Positions 34,221-46,964 of a DNA stretch of 64,000 bases are shown one piece after another; position 1 is the stretch's first letter, and the number at the start of each line of letters is the position of its first letter. Below the pieces are notes generated by a model, which did no database searches, had not been told where the DNA came from, and saw nothing but the letters and a program-made list of their open reading frames with translations. Made by a program: the position numbers and the translations under genes. Source of the DNA: Phytophthora quininea (taxonomy: Eukaryota; Oomycota; Peronosporomycetes; Peronosporales; Peronosporaceae); the NCBI GenBank assembly GCA_011947345.1, contig JAAVTG010000238.1, positions 1 through 64,000 on the forward strand. Direction: 5' to 3'.

Positions 34221-36299
34221 GCAAAATAAATTTGCCTCCTTATATTGCGATCAATTACTTCATAACATTTAGGTGCATTCCAATCCTACAAGAAATGTAT
34301 TAGCCTATCGCATCGCATCACTCGTTAGGTACGACCGGCACTTATATTCTGTCCGTTGCTGTAACCTTTTGTTGCTCTTGTTGTATTCATTGTCGAGCAA
34401 TAGGTCACCAGTAGCATGCCGTGTCGGCAACGTCATGCCATCTTCCTTTCGTTATGAGGTCCTTGAAAGCTTGGTTTTCCACATTGGGAAAGGTACTTTC
34501 GAGCTGAAAATAAAACGATTCAGCATCGTCGCAAAGTCCTCCTGTGTCGGCTGGCCCTCTTTGTCATCCTCAATGACATGAAGCGGGGGATCGTGCTTAC
34601 ACGAGCATGCTTAAGCTAGTGTTGATCGGCTTGTCCCTGTGGTACTGCTTCACGCTCCAGCCGCTGTTCGTGCGGTCAGTCCCCTGCACTTTAAAATATG
34701 GGCTTCAGCTTTCATGTATCGATTGCAATTGAGCAGCAGGGAAATAGGTGACTTTTAGGCTCCCTTTTGGGCCCGCATCGTGCTAGAAGTAGCTCTACAC
34801 ATCGCTTGACAGCCGATCCATGAAAACGTTGCGCGTGGACTCGATGCGAATTCGAAATCGAAGATGAAGTGATCTGCATTTTTAATATGGATTAAGAACG
34901 CACTAAGTGATGACAGAGGTTTAACCGGCTTTAATAGATAATAACAAGTTCTAAACGTTTTTACTGCGAAAAACGTTCGCTGCACAATACAACACTAACC
35001 ACACGCGACGCGCGTGTGTGGTTTGATGGGTTGCTGTAAATCAAACTGCAGTACACAAGATATACCGGTGGTTCGTATCTCTAATTTCTTAACTGATGTT
35101 AATTCGCTACTATTCAACCCTATTGCTCCCAATGCAATAAACCCGACACTTTATGCTGGTTTTACATTTTTTAAATCAATTTATGGGTTTAGAAGTTGAT
35201 CAACTGGTCTATGGGACTAATTGTCTAGCTTGGCTGAAATGTCATGGTCTGAGCTATGGTCTTGGCGTTCAAACACAATTTGTCGGAGAACTAGTAGTCC
35301 GTACAGGGGCCGGGAAATCCAAACGGCGCACAACTTCGCTAATATCATCGCTGCCGAGGCAAACTTTCTCTTTCCGCTCAGATAGGTTGCAGGCTCATAC
35401 TTTGTTCTAGTAAACGTCAACTGTCTGTCGGTTAGCTGATTGATATTCGGCAAATCTGCGAATGATTTTAGTTTTGTAGCACCGACAACATATCGTCAGT
35501 CGTTGGCCGACACATCATGTCAGCCGTTCATTCGGCTGTACGTTAACCTAACCCTAAGCTTATCATTGGATGATAAGAATATTTTCTTCTGTGATTCGCT
35601 AAAAACCGTGGCAGATAACTTCCGCAAAATGACTATGTCGGCAAAATAACGATATTCCTCCTAACAACATCCTCGCCGACAGTACAACACTGCGTACGAA
35701 GAGAGTGTAGCGCCATAGAATCCGAGAGGCACTGTGTTTTATTGTGCCCCGGTGCATCCGATGTGGCTCCAGCATTAAGATTCACAGTGTTTTGCCTTTC
35801 GTGGGTCGCTAGAATGGCGGTTGGTGCTATTCCCTACTGCGAAGAATGTACAAGATGACTGGAGTGCGAGTCAGGAAGTGCTCTTAGTTCTATGGCAGAT
35901 TCACTATTGTCGTCTATCCACTGTAGCGTATCTACTTTCGCAATGTGGAGGCTGAGAGCCCGAGCATTCCACATATATGCGACTCATTTCGCCGGCACTA
36001 CCCTAGCCCCAGGCAGGACGGAACGAACGCTATTAACCGCTTTTAACATGTTAAGCAGTTCTTGGTGAAGGATATTACGAGAACGGAGTTCATTCGGAGC
36101 ATGCCTGTGACTGATAGTGGAGGTACTGCCTTTGTGAAGCTCATGGACCGCTTCGCGATGTTCCTTTGCCTTCTCAACCGGAAAGGGCGGTGATCTGAGG
36201 AAGAGGTATACCGTCATGAGCTACTACAGGAACGCGGAGAACTGGTTGCTCGAAGACTTTCCTTAACATCGCCCAGCAATCGAGCAACAGCTACTTAAA
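34221..36299. other. Transposon island, unassigned
   Basis: About 2 kb without an intact ORF. A minus-strand coding-like fragment around 34430-34600 and another at 35984-36217 suggest further decayed elements, but neither could be assigned. A short GC-rich palindrome occurs near 35000 (CCACACGCG and its near complement). Confidence 0.35.
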
Positions 36300-38017
36300 A
36301 AAAAATTTGGAGCGACAATGACTGAAGCGACAGCAAGGCAGTAGTAAAAAGACTCCAGCGTGCACCAAGAATGACCTGCAGTTTCTCATCGATGGACTCT
36401 ACTACGATGTAAGCGGAGAAAAAATACCAAGACGCTGCTTTTCTTGCGACCATGTGGTATGCGTTTGGGCGGGCTTCGGACATCGCATTCATCCGGAAGA
36501 GCAATCTGTCAGTGTCATCTGAGAATGTCCTCTTCCTCTGTTTGGTCCGAACTAAGTCGTCTGACAAGCGAGATCTCTCACTTTATCCCGACAAGACTTC
36601 GTTCATCACATGCCCCTCTACGCCATTGCATCCATGCAAACATTCCCTATCGCCGCAGTTTTCACCGTTAAACAACTCTTTGAAGAAATTGGCATGAACC
36701 CCTCCTCGGTGGAAAATAAAACCCCACTTATCGAAGCGCTACTACACGCTGGAGATGACAAAGGTAGGGCTCCGCCTTTAACCGACCCTCCTCAAGGCTC
36801 CGCGCCGATCCAGGATACGTTAATTGTATCCTCAAGACAGCTACAACCCAACAAGCGCAGGCTGACATTACTTCTAATCTATCCTCGCCCTCGGTTGGGC
36901 GTGAAGGCGCCCAACATGTAATGGCGACTATTCGTTAAACGCTCAGTGGATTCTAGATCATGGTAACTGGAACATGACTGCAACAAATAAGGCATCTGCC
37001 TACGTCTTCAACACAACATACGAAGATATGAGGGTGTCCAAAGTTCTGAGCGCCAGGAAGTCCACCGATATGCCTTGCATTCCATCTCTGTCAAGGTTTG
37101 ACACCGCAACAAGAACTAGGATTCGTAAGATCGGCGCCATGGTGTTTGCTTCGAGCCTTGGTTTTGAAAACCCACCTCTGAATGTCGACAGACACGTCGC
37201 GGATATGCTTACAGGAATATTGATTCAAAACTTCCCTGAAACCAGCGACCGGTACCCCATGAGCCCCTTTGCATCCCAAACGCGACCATGCCTTTTCGCG
37301 GAGAACGTGAACTTGTCCGAGCTGATGTCTTTGAGCATTGAACTGAAGAAAGAAACTAGCAAGCCCCCTCCCCCCTCCAATGACGAGAAAGAGCCTTTCT
37401 CACATGAGATGAACCACCAGAACGCTGTCATTTCCCCGCTCTTGGATACAAACAAAGAGCTCTCCGATCGCGTTGCTCAGCTGGAGAGACGTTTGTGTGG
37501 ACCGGTACCTGAAGTTCTCCAAGTAACCACGCCAATAGTAGCGGACATGCACGGTAAAGTCGCAGTATCCGAAATACATGTGGCAAGTAGTGCAGAAACT
37601 GGATCTAGCAAGGCGAAAGGGAGGTCTTCATCGAAGTCTGCACAAGCCGTCTGGTTTGAATGGTATATGAAGACTCCCAGGCTCTGGAGCTCGTGCGATG
37701 ACCGAAAGTACAAGTCGCAACCGAAGTAGATTGTGGCGTTCGTGAGACTGTTTTTGCTGCACAGCTTCCAGTTGGACCCTTCTTCAACTGGCTACGCTGA
37801 TTCGGTTTTGAGTGTTGAAAAATAGGCTGAGCAGAATATGCGGTCCTTCTTGTGCTCTCGTGGAATGAGACACAAATTCGGTTCGAGTATACTCAAGCAT
37901 CTTCGCCTCCTTCTCCGCGAGGGCGCTTATACGGAATTGACTGCTCAGTACAGAGCACGAGTAGCTGTTGGACAGATTGTTGACCCGGCTCCAGAAGAGA
38001 CCAAAGACAGCTTCTAG
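36300..38017 (+). mobile_element. Crypton-type tyrosine recombinase element (degenerate)
   Basis: The coding sequence runs through several frames: DLQFLIDGLYYDVSGE (about 36375), MWYAFGRASDIAFIRKSNL (36452), then GREGAQH near 36900. Next come AQWILDHGNWNMTATNKASA with the candidate Tyr in AYVFNTTYEDMRVSKVLSAR (about 37000). A coiled-coil and Ser-rich region follows (37430-37640). Last is a C-terminal domain reading WFEWYMKTPRLWSS, IVAFVRLFLLHSFQLDPSS and GQIVDPAPEETKDSF, stopping at 38015-38017. The order matches Cryptons, which are known from oomycetes and use a tyrosine recombinase. Frame breaks and stops near 36890-36960 suggest it is inactive, although 36974-37729 is one open frame. Confidence 0.7.
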
Positions 38018-38169
38018 AGCGGTCACTCAAACAGAGTAATTGTATCAAAACACCGATGAGTTTTCCTATTACTTCCCATGCGGATCGATGATATTTTGAC
38101 AAAACACGAAAACAATTCAATCGTGATTTTTGACGAGCTAAAATTACCTTACCTCTTGTCTTCCGTCGT

Positions 38170-38857
38170 TCAACACTTGTGTTTAACTAGCGTGTTCTTC
38201 TTAAAAAAGCGTTGCTGACACATGGCACACGTTCCGCCCTTGTCGTTGTTTTCCTTGCGAAGTTTATCGATTCTCTCCTTGTCGGATTCGCTGACGCATG
38301 CACGAGCATGATTACAGAGGTCGCGCTTGGAGGCACAGCTCTTGAAACAGCATGAACACCGATAAGACCCCCACATGACAGCCTTTGTCGCATTCTTGTC
38401 CTGATCAACCCCGACCACACGAATGAAGCAAAGCAAACGAATGTTTTCTTCCTCGTATGAGGTGCCGTCGCGAGGAGATCACAGCGGAAGAAAAGTATCT
38501 GGCCTCTCTGGATCTTGATATTTCGGCCTTTGATTGAACATCTCCACCAGCAGCGCATCCAGGAACAACGTGACTCTTGGTGGTATCCCCGAGAGCAATG
38601 AAAGCGGACGCTTGGATCCAGAAATGCTCGAGCATGGCTGAAGCCTTCTCGAACGTCTGAAAATCGCGATGGGACCACTGGATTTCGCCGCCTGGCAGCG
38701 ATTTCAAAACGTGCTACTCTTGCGCCGCCGCAGACCACTTGGGGTGGAGATCCGATACAAGTTCTACGACGATCCCGTTCACAACTCGGATGATGGGCGA
38801 ATTCTTTTTCAGCACCACCAAGAAAGCTTTCTTGGTGGAATCGCTGTGTATACTCAT
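38170..38857 (-). pseudogene. C2H2 zinc-finger protein gene, frame-broken
   Basis: Starts MSIHSDSTKKAFLVVLKKNS at 38857 and, across about three frame breaks (near 38710, 38535 and 38440), reaches two zinc-finger motifs. These are YRCSCCFKSCASKRDLCNHA and TCAMCQQRFFKKNTLVKHKC, the latter ending at the stop at 38170. The length of about 228 residues is complete. It could be a host gene with assembly indels or a transposon-borne DNA-binding protein that has decayed. Its place directly after the Crypton end, convergent with it, is compatible with either view. Confidence 0.45.
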
Positions 38858-41157
38858 TTTCGGTACGTCGGTTGACAACAACCAGCATCAACAAGAGGTA
38901 GTACAGACGTGACTAATTCTAGGTTTCATCAAATAGGCAGCCTAGTTTACGTAGCTAAAAGGATGCATCGGCCTCAACTTCGCAAATATGTTCTAACCTC
39001 TATCCTTTGTCATGAAGACTTATGGCCGTGATACTAACGGTAAAAATGAGTCACCGGTTCCGATTGGGGAAAGTCCTCGTTGTCGTAAGTTGAACCTAAG
39101 AAAATCGTCAATATCAGCACGATACGGCGACTCCCGCACGATACCTTTAATAGACCCCACTGAATTTGTCACGCCAGCTCTTCCGCTGTTTAGAAATACG
39201 ATAGCTTTCCATTCTCGAGAAATAGGGGAAAGAAGAAAAAATGAATTTACTTGAGATGTTATCATTTCAAGTAATTTTTCTTTCGTCTGCTGGAAGAGGG
39301 TTTGTAAACCACGCGAAACAGCCTTGGATCACTCGGATGCCCCATTTTGATGCTTGTCGGGTACATACAGCCTGCCGGTTGAACTCCTTCAAGGTTTTCA
39401 GTTCTCGCTATGCTCCAGCACCCTTCGACTTACGAGGTAGGACCGAATTTCTTGCTATTGGTGTAAATACGTGACCTTGGACTCTCTCCACGCTGTGTGC
39501 AAAGGCGTGGTCGCCCACGACACAATACTGGGAGGGAAATTACTATTGAGATTTTCATAGAACACTTCTGCAACGTCGCTATCGTGCCAACAACCTGGTC
39601 AGTTACCCCGAGCGTCAATTAACAGACCAGCGGGCGCAAAAGTCAGCACAGATGACTCGCAGTATGTCATGTCCGAGCCACTGTGAAATTGCTCAGCCTT
39701 GGTACTGGCATACCTGCCGCGGGAATCGATTTTGAATGAAGCTCCGTCCACAAAGCGGAAGCAATTTACTAGACAGGGGTGGAGTGTGGGCTGTGGACGC
39801 GGGCGGTCGTGGCGGAGTCGACACCCTTCTTGAGACAGGACGTACATGGCAAGGGCCGCCGTTAGGCCGTCCTCGTCGTCGTCCACCTTTACTTCGTAAT
39901 GGCGCGAGGCTCGTGCGAAGTGCTCGCACGAGCACCGCCTTCTTTACTCCATCGACTCGAAAATCGCAAAACTATGGTTGTTTTTTTCACTTTGCGCGTG
40001 CATTGAGAAACGGAGTGAATTGTATCCATTGTTGAGAAGCAGAAACGTGGAGCATCTATGTGCAAGGTTTAGGTCAATTTTAGTCTACATAAAGTTTCCG
40101 GGCGTTGGAATTGACTGGCGAGGCGTGCGTCAGTAAGTGGTTTGTGGGGATTGTTGTAGTACTCTATGCACGCTTCGCGTATTATTTATATGGTTTGCAC
40201 AGTATGGCTGCAATAGACTTGTCTGTAGCACATTTTCCTATCAAACAATGTCGCTGAAATGTCTTGATTTTACTATTTTCTGCTGATCGATTTAGTCAAT
40301 TCCAGACTACAAGTATGTTTCGAAGTAGCAAAAACACCTCCTAAGAGCAAGAGACGAGCCGTTAGACCTTTCTTTGTATTTTGTACAGTTTGCCAACTAA
40401 CGTACTGAAAACATCTACACTCATGTTTTCATATACGGAGAGCACAAGGAAGCTCTGAAATTGTATATTAAAAAGAATCGATAGATCAGCGAAAAGCGTC
40501 TGGTACTAGTATCTCTTCACGGTATATTAACAAGTCATTGTAGCGTTCTTCTAAGGTTATAAAGCTGAAACGCCTTCGGCCTGTCACCTTGCATGCAGTT
40601 CCTGCTCTGCAGCCTTTCCATCGCTGCTTGACCTTCGTTTTCGGTTCTCGGCCACCATTGCCCCTCTATATTACGGCAGTAGCTAGACGATTTCACCAAG
40701 AGGCGATAGTATCCTATTCTGATATAAAATTCACATCGCCACTTTGGTGGGGTGTAAAAATGCGGAGGTTTTGCAGTGTATGCTGTCATTTTCATGAAAT
40801 TGGATCTCCGATCAAACAACTATTTTTATTACAGAAATAATCGAACTATGTATCCATCCACTTCAACTGCAAAATTTGATCCCTTGCGTGCCAAATGCAA
40901 TGTCTTCAGCAGTTCATTCTTACAAAAACCTTCGAGAGCACTTTATAATCTTCATCCGGGTGGCGACCTGAATGCTCCAGTTGTGAAAGATAAATAGTGC
41001 GTACATCTCCAACTCACCAGGATCTGTCTCTACGTGTTGAACGGCATTCAAGCAGGCTGAATCGATTAGGCCGTCCAAATCGTCCAGCGTCTCCATGTAG
41101 TTAGTCAACTCGACAGCAGTACCTATCCCAAAACGCAAGCAGTGAAACAAACTCGTC
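38858..41157. other. Transposon island, unassigned
   Basis: About 2.3 kb. A minus-strand frame at 39599-39886 contains a plausible protein-like stretch, MDDDEDGLTAALAMYVLSQE, but it has no identifiable domain or upstream start context. The rest is AT-rich with stops in all frames. Confidence 0.35.
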
Positions 41158-42514
41158 CTATCGTCGTCGAGCAAAACCACATAGGAGGCGATACACACAG
41201 CTGCTCGCGATCGTCTGCTTCGTCAAGTAGGCGCTAATACGTTTCATGCAATTCGATTCGTTCAAATCAAGGCCAGGCGCAAGCAGGTCATATAGTGGCT
41301 GGTGGAATTCACTCTGGTCGAAGATGGCTTTGGGTACCATTCCACAGATTTTGAACACCTTGTTGATGTCGTCTGCCTGGCAAAATGGCACCCAATCTAG
41401 GGTCCACGAGCAACAGTTCGTGGGGGCACCTTGGGATTACCAGCGGCAGTCTGCATTGTCAGGTCAGTCAGCGCTCTGCCAATGTAGTCATTGTACTTGT
41501 TCCGGTAGAAGGCTTGTAGCTTCGATTGACGGCGACATCCATAGGCTGCAAGATGTCGGTAAGGCTTGGTGGTACAATCAGCATATAGGCGTTGTAGCAT
41601 TCGAGGAGCCTCGACTCTGCCAGGGTTACATGGCACGCGTAGGAGCCGACCAAAAACAGCACCAGCTCTCAAATAAACTGCGTATTTCTCCTCACATGTA
41701 CCACCGCCTTGGTATACCTCAGCGGGATGTCATCGTTCCACATTCCAGTGCTGTTGACGTCGACGAGCGCACTATTCGGACACTTTGGGCTGTTCTGCAG
41801 CTTCGAGAACAGCAGATGAGGCTTGAGCATTGCCAGAAGCTGTGATGGCGAAGGTTGCTGTGAATAGCTTGTGACTTGTGCCGCCATTTTTGAGCAGCAC
41901 ATCCCGAAATCCTTGATTGTGATGGTAGTTTTAGGCTCCGTCTCGAAGTATCTTGATACCTAATCCATGTTGATAATGTTCTGAGGCTTATGTTGTGCAT
42001 GTCGATGGCCTGATCGGCATGTTGAATAAAACGCCGACAGATTGCTCCGTCATTATCAGGAAGTGTTCATGTTGTTGTTTGTCGGCGAGAGAGGCCAGTT
42101 ATTTTTTGCTGCTCGAACCGCGCTAGCATCCTGTTGAAGCATCAAATTCAGTTGCACCTTGATCGTCGAGCTCTCGGTAGATGTTGATCACCTGTAGACG
42201 AATATACGCGTCTTTGACCGGCAATCCCTTCGTGTTTCTCTCCAGAATCCACTCGTGTAAATGGGTTTCAACATCTTTGCACTCCGCTCCTCTTTCACCA
42301 CCACCGAGCCTTTGTGGTCTCCGCGTTGTAATTTTTCGATCTTTAAGAGCTTCCTTCAGGCGCTCTCGGACGTTCCACCATCCCCGAATTGTGCCTGAAG
42401 AAACCTGGTGCTACTTCCCAAAGCGAAAAAAATTCCTTTAACGCCTTTGTCGTATTGTGCTACTATTAGCAGCTTCTCTTTGATGATGTAGTTTCGACGC
42501 TTGCTTTTTGCCAT
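41158..42514 (-). mobile_element. Second pogo-like DDE transposase, degenerate
   Basis: The minus-strand start MAKSKRRNYIIKEKLLIVAQ at 42514 is a pogo/CENP-B-type N terminus. Downstream pieces read [20 protein letters not shown] near 41550, then [20 protein letters not shown] and INKVFKICGMVPKAIFDQSE near 41340, the C-terminal half of the DDE domain. Stops and frame changes occur throughout. At 42880 a CAGTC-type end flanked by TA (GACTGTA) may be one terminus; the partner was not found. Confidence 0.65.
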
Positions 42515-43227
42515 GGCGATTGGAAATGAGCAGCAAAGAGGAACAAACAAGTGAAACACAGCTGGAATATTGTTACCATGTGTTCTACTCTGCTATGTTC
42601 TATAATTGGAAAATAGGGCAAAAGTGGCTATGGTTTCTTTTGGCTGATAGCCCTACGATCCAGTGGCTGGAGGCTTGTGCTGTCGAATAAGGTTTTTCTA
42701 TCAATGGCTTGCTGGCTTGGTCGTCCAACCTGACCTGTGATCCAAAAACCACTCCGGAAGAAAATACCAGACCCCCGCAAGAAACATCGACAGACGTGAC
42801 CAAGCACCCTGCGTTTCTCTATCAAACCGCCTTCATTGAACGGTTATACAATTGAACAAGAACTCGACGCTTGGTTGACTGTAATGGAGGCTAAGCTCTG
42901 CAAAAACAGGGGCACGATCCTCCGAGTGGCTTAAAGTTTGTAAAGCCATCCAAATTTCAAGTATAAAATACTCTTATGCTGCAGCACGCAGCATTCCGAG
43001 TTGGAGGCGCTGCTAATTCGTTTAGTGCTGCTACTACGTCGTCATCAAACAACAAGCTGCCTCCAAAATGAGGATCGGTTGGTGATTCCTGTACTACACA
43101 TTGAGTGTAAGTGAAAGTGAAAGTGAAAGGACTCGTCTAATACGTAACGGCCTTATGTTTTCGAGCCTCTGTTTCATCCTCGGTACACCGCCACCGATCA
43201 CACATTTATAGTTCGCGGTGCCTCGAC
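42515..43227. other. Right edge of island and MAP2K upstream region
   Basis: No gene. It contains three tandem GTGAAA units (about 43111-43129). From about 43124 it contains the segment duplicated at 26766-26960. Confidence 0.5.
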
Positions 43228-44641
43228 ATGAAATCGCGGCCTGCATTGTCCGTCGTGGCGTCGGATAGCGAGCTGGATGCCAAACTGTGTGATGACGATA
43301 AAATGGAGGCCTCGTGCGACATCGGGGAGACGACGCTGCACAAGGCTGGGCTTCGAATCAACCGCTCGGGCGTCACCTTCGAGCCTGATGACAAGCCGTG
43401 CACAAAGGAGGCAGATAGAGACGACGACCTTCATCTGCAGTCTTCACGAGCGCAGATTTCCTTGGACAAGCTCGAGACCTGCAGTTTGATCGGCCGAGGG
43501 AGTTCAGGGCAAGTATTCAAGACGCGGCACTGCGACTCACGCGCCTTGTACGCGGTCAAAGTGGTGACCAATGTGTTCGACAAACCGAGGCGCGACCAGC
43601 TCATCACTGAGATTCGGACGCTGTACGGCATCGAAAGCGACCACCTCGTCGGTTTTTACGGCGCGTACTTCCAGGACCAGGCCCTGAGTCTTGTTCTCGA
43701 GTTTTGTACGCTCGGGTCGATGGACCAGCTCCTTTCCCGACTTCCAAAAGACGACGACAAGGTTCCGGAATACGTAGTAGCAGCAATTGCCGCTCAGGTA
43801 CTGACTGGACTAGCGCACCTCAAAGACAAGCGGCACTTCCATCGCGACATCAAGCCGCAGAACATTCTCATCCAGCAGAATGGAGCCGTCAAACTCACGG
43901 ATTTCGGGCTCGCTCGCGAGCTGTGCTCGTCAACGAGCATGGCTCAGACGTTTGTCGGCACATTCAAGTACATGGCGCCCGAGCGAGTCCAAAACGAGCC
44001 ATACGAGTACGTCGTGCGCTGACAAACATGGCTCTGTTTGTTTTGACAATTGATTATTTTTTGACAGCTACAAGTCAGACATTTGGAGCCTTGGTCTCGT
44101 TCTCATCGAATGTGCAACACGAACATTTCCATATGCAAACGCGCGAAGTTATATCGATGTGAGTTTTTCGTGCATGGCTCATTACTCCAGAAGCTAACGC
44201 GATACTTTTTGTTGTGCAGGTTGTTCAAAGCATCGTTGAGAGCCCAGAGCCTCGACTACCGAAGTCGAAGACATCCAGCGATCCATTCACGCCAGAGTTC
44301 CGCGACTTCATCAGCCACTGCATGAAGAAAAATGTACGACAACGTGTTAGTTCGTCCTTTGACAATTGCCGCACTGATGTGAATTCCTGTTACAGCCTTC
44401 CGAGCGTGCATCGGTCGAAGAGCTGCTGGATTCATCTTGGCTGCAGCTTCATGAGGCCACAAACACCGAGCGCTGTGTACATCGGTGTGCAACATGGTTT
44501 CGCCAAGCTGACCTTATATCCACCGAAGAGATCTCAGAAGCGAAGGGGTTCAATCATGACAATAAAGAGATGAAGGCGAAGGATATCGATGACGAAGAAG
44601 AGATCGAAGAGGCCATCGAAATTGGCGAAGATGACGAGTAA
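43228..44641 (+). CDS. MAP kinase kinase (MAP2K)
   Basis: 409 residues in four exons: 43228-44006, 44068-44158, 44220-44333 and 44396-44641. Introns are 61-62 bp with gtacgt, gtgagt and gtacga donors. No frame break. Kinase motifs: GRGSSGQVFK, YAVKVV, HFHRDIKPQNILI, DFGLAREL. The activation segment STSMAQTFVGTFKYMAPER carries the S-x-A-x-T pattern of MAP2Ks. The later part has YDYKSDIWSLGLVLIE and PSERASVEELL. The C-terminal tail is acidic (DDEEEIEEAIEIGEDDE). It would phosphorylate a MAPK on its TxY loop in a stress or developmental cascade. Its 5' end is partly duplicated at 26766-26960. Confidence 0.9.
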
Positions 44642-44717
44642 GAGGTAGCAAAGTCACGGTAGATATTATAACAATCTCATGTCATCGGAGACTTTCTTCC
44701 CAAGTTGTATGCTTCCT

Positions 44718-46964
44718 CTAGCTACGAGCACGATCGTTCGATAGCAAGTACTCTCTAGCCGAGTCGTGAGCAGCACAAGAGCCATATCGTCTAGAACCTG
44801 CTCGTTCTGGGTCGCGAGGTTCCAAGAACAACCGTTCGCGGAGAGCGACGAGGACACCAACCAAGCTCACTCCGGCCATTAAGGCTATCATCCCGAGCAT
44901 CTGAGTAGCGCGCTGCTCCCTGGCGTCCAGGGTGCTTCAACCCCACTGCTGGGTCCTTTTCCAACGTAGTTGCTTGCAAATGTTCCTGTGTCAAGAGCTG
45001 CAAAGAGGCTTTCATCTGTTCCATGCACTCTGGAAGATCATTCAACAGCGTGGAGAACCGTAGCGTCCCGAGACCTGAGGCAGCGTCCCATCCAAGTGTA
45101 GCCTCGTGGCCTTTTGGACAACATTGCATCCCCTTGGAGCCACACGAAATGTCGCCTTGAGTGATGTCGGCGAACACGTGGGGGCAAAAATCATATAATC
45201 GGTAGAACAACGGATTCAGGAAGCCGAGCGGGGGCAGTTGGGGAAGCGCGCGGTTTAGTAGTGTAATCATCGATGCCAGCACGGGGGCTGATACGGACGT
45301 TCCATCAGTAGCACCCACAGTGCCATCGACCACCACAGGGAACGCATGTCCAACCGCTGCCACGTCAGGCAGAGCTCTTCCGCTTGCACGAAATAATGGC
45401 AAAAGTCCCGACGAATTAGCAAAAGCCAAATACGGCTCTACAGCTTTTCGTTGGTAGTCAGGCATATCGTAAAGCTCGCTGAAGCCCCCACCTGATGTGA
45501 TGAGGGCTCGTGCTGATGAAGTGGATGTGACAGCTTCGTTCCACTTGCCCTTGTCGTTTCGAGCAGAGGCTGAAGCAATCGTTGTCGCCCCAACCGCTGT
45601 GACGTACGGTGAGGATGCTGGGAACATTGCCATGAACTTGGAGCAGTATGGTACGTGGCAGAAATCTTCCGCTAGGTGGCTTCCCCTTACGCCTGCATCT
45701 CCAGCAGACACAAGCACTGAAATCCCGCGCAGAGCTGTCTTCATAAGCTCCCTGTTCACGGCTGCTGCATAGGCGACAGGCATGCTGCACTCGTCGTCCG
45801 TGTAGCTGATGGAAACGACGGCGGGTGGAGGTTGCATTGCGTTCACGTCCTGCAAGAAGGTCAGGAACGGCTCCTGGTTGTCTGCTGCGTAGGGGAATGT
45901 CGGGTCTCTAAGCTGCGAGTAGCACATCATCTCAATGTCGGAGGCATCGCCAGTTTCGTGGCCGGTCAGTGACGCAGTCACCTGGATGTCTAACGAAGCC
46001 TCGCCCGTGGGTTGATGCGCCGACATACAGGGCCCCGTGGCTTTCGGCAAGCTCCCAACATTGTTCTGTCCATCGATCGTGCGCAGAAATTGCACCAAAT
46101 CTTGTTCGTTGTAGTACTCGTGCAGGAAGGTCCCCACCACGAGTTTGTTGCGAGCCACACGGCCGGTCGTGGCGTTCTCCTCAACGACCGCATAACTATC
46201 GGCACTCTTTACCGTCAGCTTCTCTGGTATGTCGTACTGCTCTCGAATCACTGCTGGTGTAGCTCCCTGGGCCCCCACTCGGAAGTCCCCGTGAACGGCT
46301 GCTGCTTGATGGCGAGCGGGTCCTTATTGTCCGTGACTCCTCCCTGCATGAACCTCGCCTGCATCTCCGTGGGGAAACTCTCCAGTCCGTCCACATAGGC
46401 CACCACTCCTTCCAGTTGCTCTGGGATGTGGTAGGTCTCCTCCGGTCGAACCACTGCGATTCTGGAGCTCTGTGTGTGCTGGTAGTGGAACAGTTTGGTG
46501 TCGAAAAGCCGCTCCGCCGTGGCTGCAGTGAGGCTTACACTCCATAGATCCTGGACGACGTCGCTGGGCTCCACTGCCAGCACTTGCGCCTCTTTGAGCA
46601 GCTGCTGGAAGCGTCGGACGCTCTCTTGGGTCGGCGCAAAATGCTCTCGGAGCTGCTCGGCAGCAGTCAGATGCTGCCCGTACGAGGGCGACACAGGGTC
46701 CGTCACGCTCTGCACAAGCGCCGCTAGCTCCTGGTCACTCTTTTGGGGGAGCAGCGCCACCCGAAGCGTCAACGGCAGCTCTGGGGCCACGCGAGCACCG
46801 CGTTCCCACCGCGTCGGGTGCGCGTTCAGCACCTGCTTGAGGCCTTCAGCTGCACCACCGATGGGCGTGGCGAGCAGCAGCAGAGACAGCAGGAACAAGT
46901 GAAGCAAGAAGCGTGGCCCCATGAGAATGCGGCCGTTCGACGGATACGCCTGGGGTTTAGACAT
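44718..46964 (-). CDS. Membrane-anchored sedolisin (S53, TPP1-like peptidase)
   Basis: About 748 residues. The first Met is at 46964 and a second, at 46922, starts a clean signal peptide (MGPRFLLHLFLLSLLLLATP); either may be used. An activation prodomain with the pro-kumamolisin pattern (SPSYGQHLTAAEQLREHFAP) precedes the catalytic domain. Glu and Asp are in GEASLDIQ, the oxyanion Asp in SAGDAG, and the Ser in TDGTSVSAPVLASM. A calcium-site-like ending, LGWDAASGLGTL, follows. Beyond the domain is a TM helix (MLGMIALMAGVSLVGVLVAL) and a cytoplasmic-type tail to 44718, reached after a frame break near 44935. Another break lies near 46262. Sedolisins are acid-active; this one likely works in a lysosome-like compartment or at the surface. 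Confidence 0.85.

Noticed and set aside
34990..35025. GC-rich palindrome as a terminator or origin
   Set aside because: It is imperfect, short, and within decayed transposon sequence; no supporting context.
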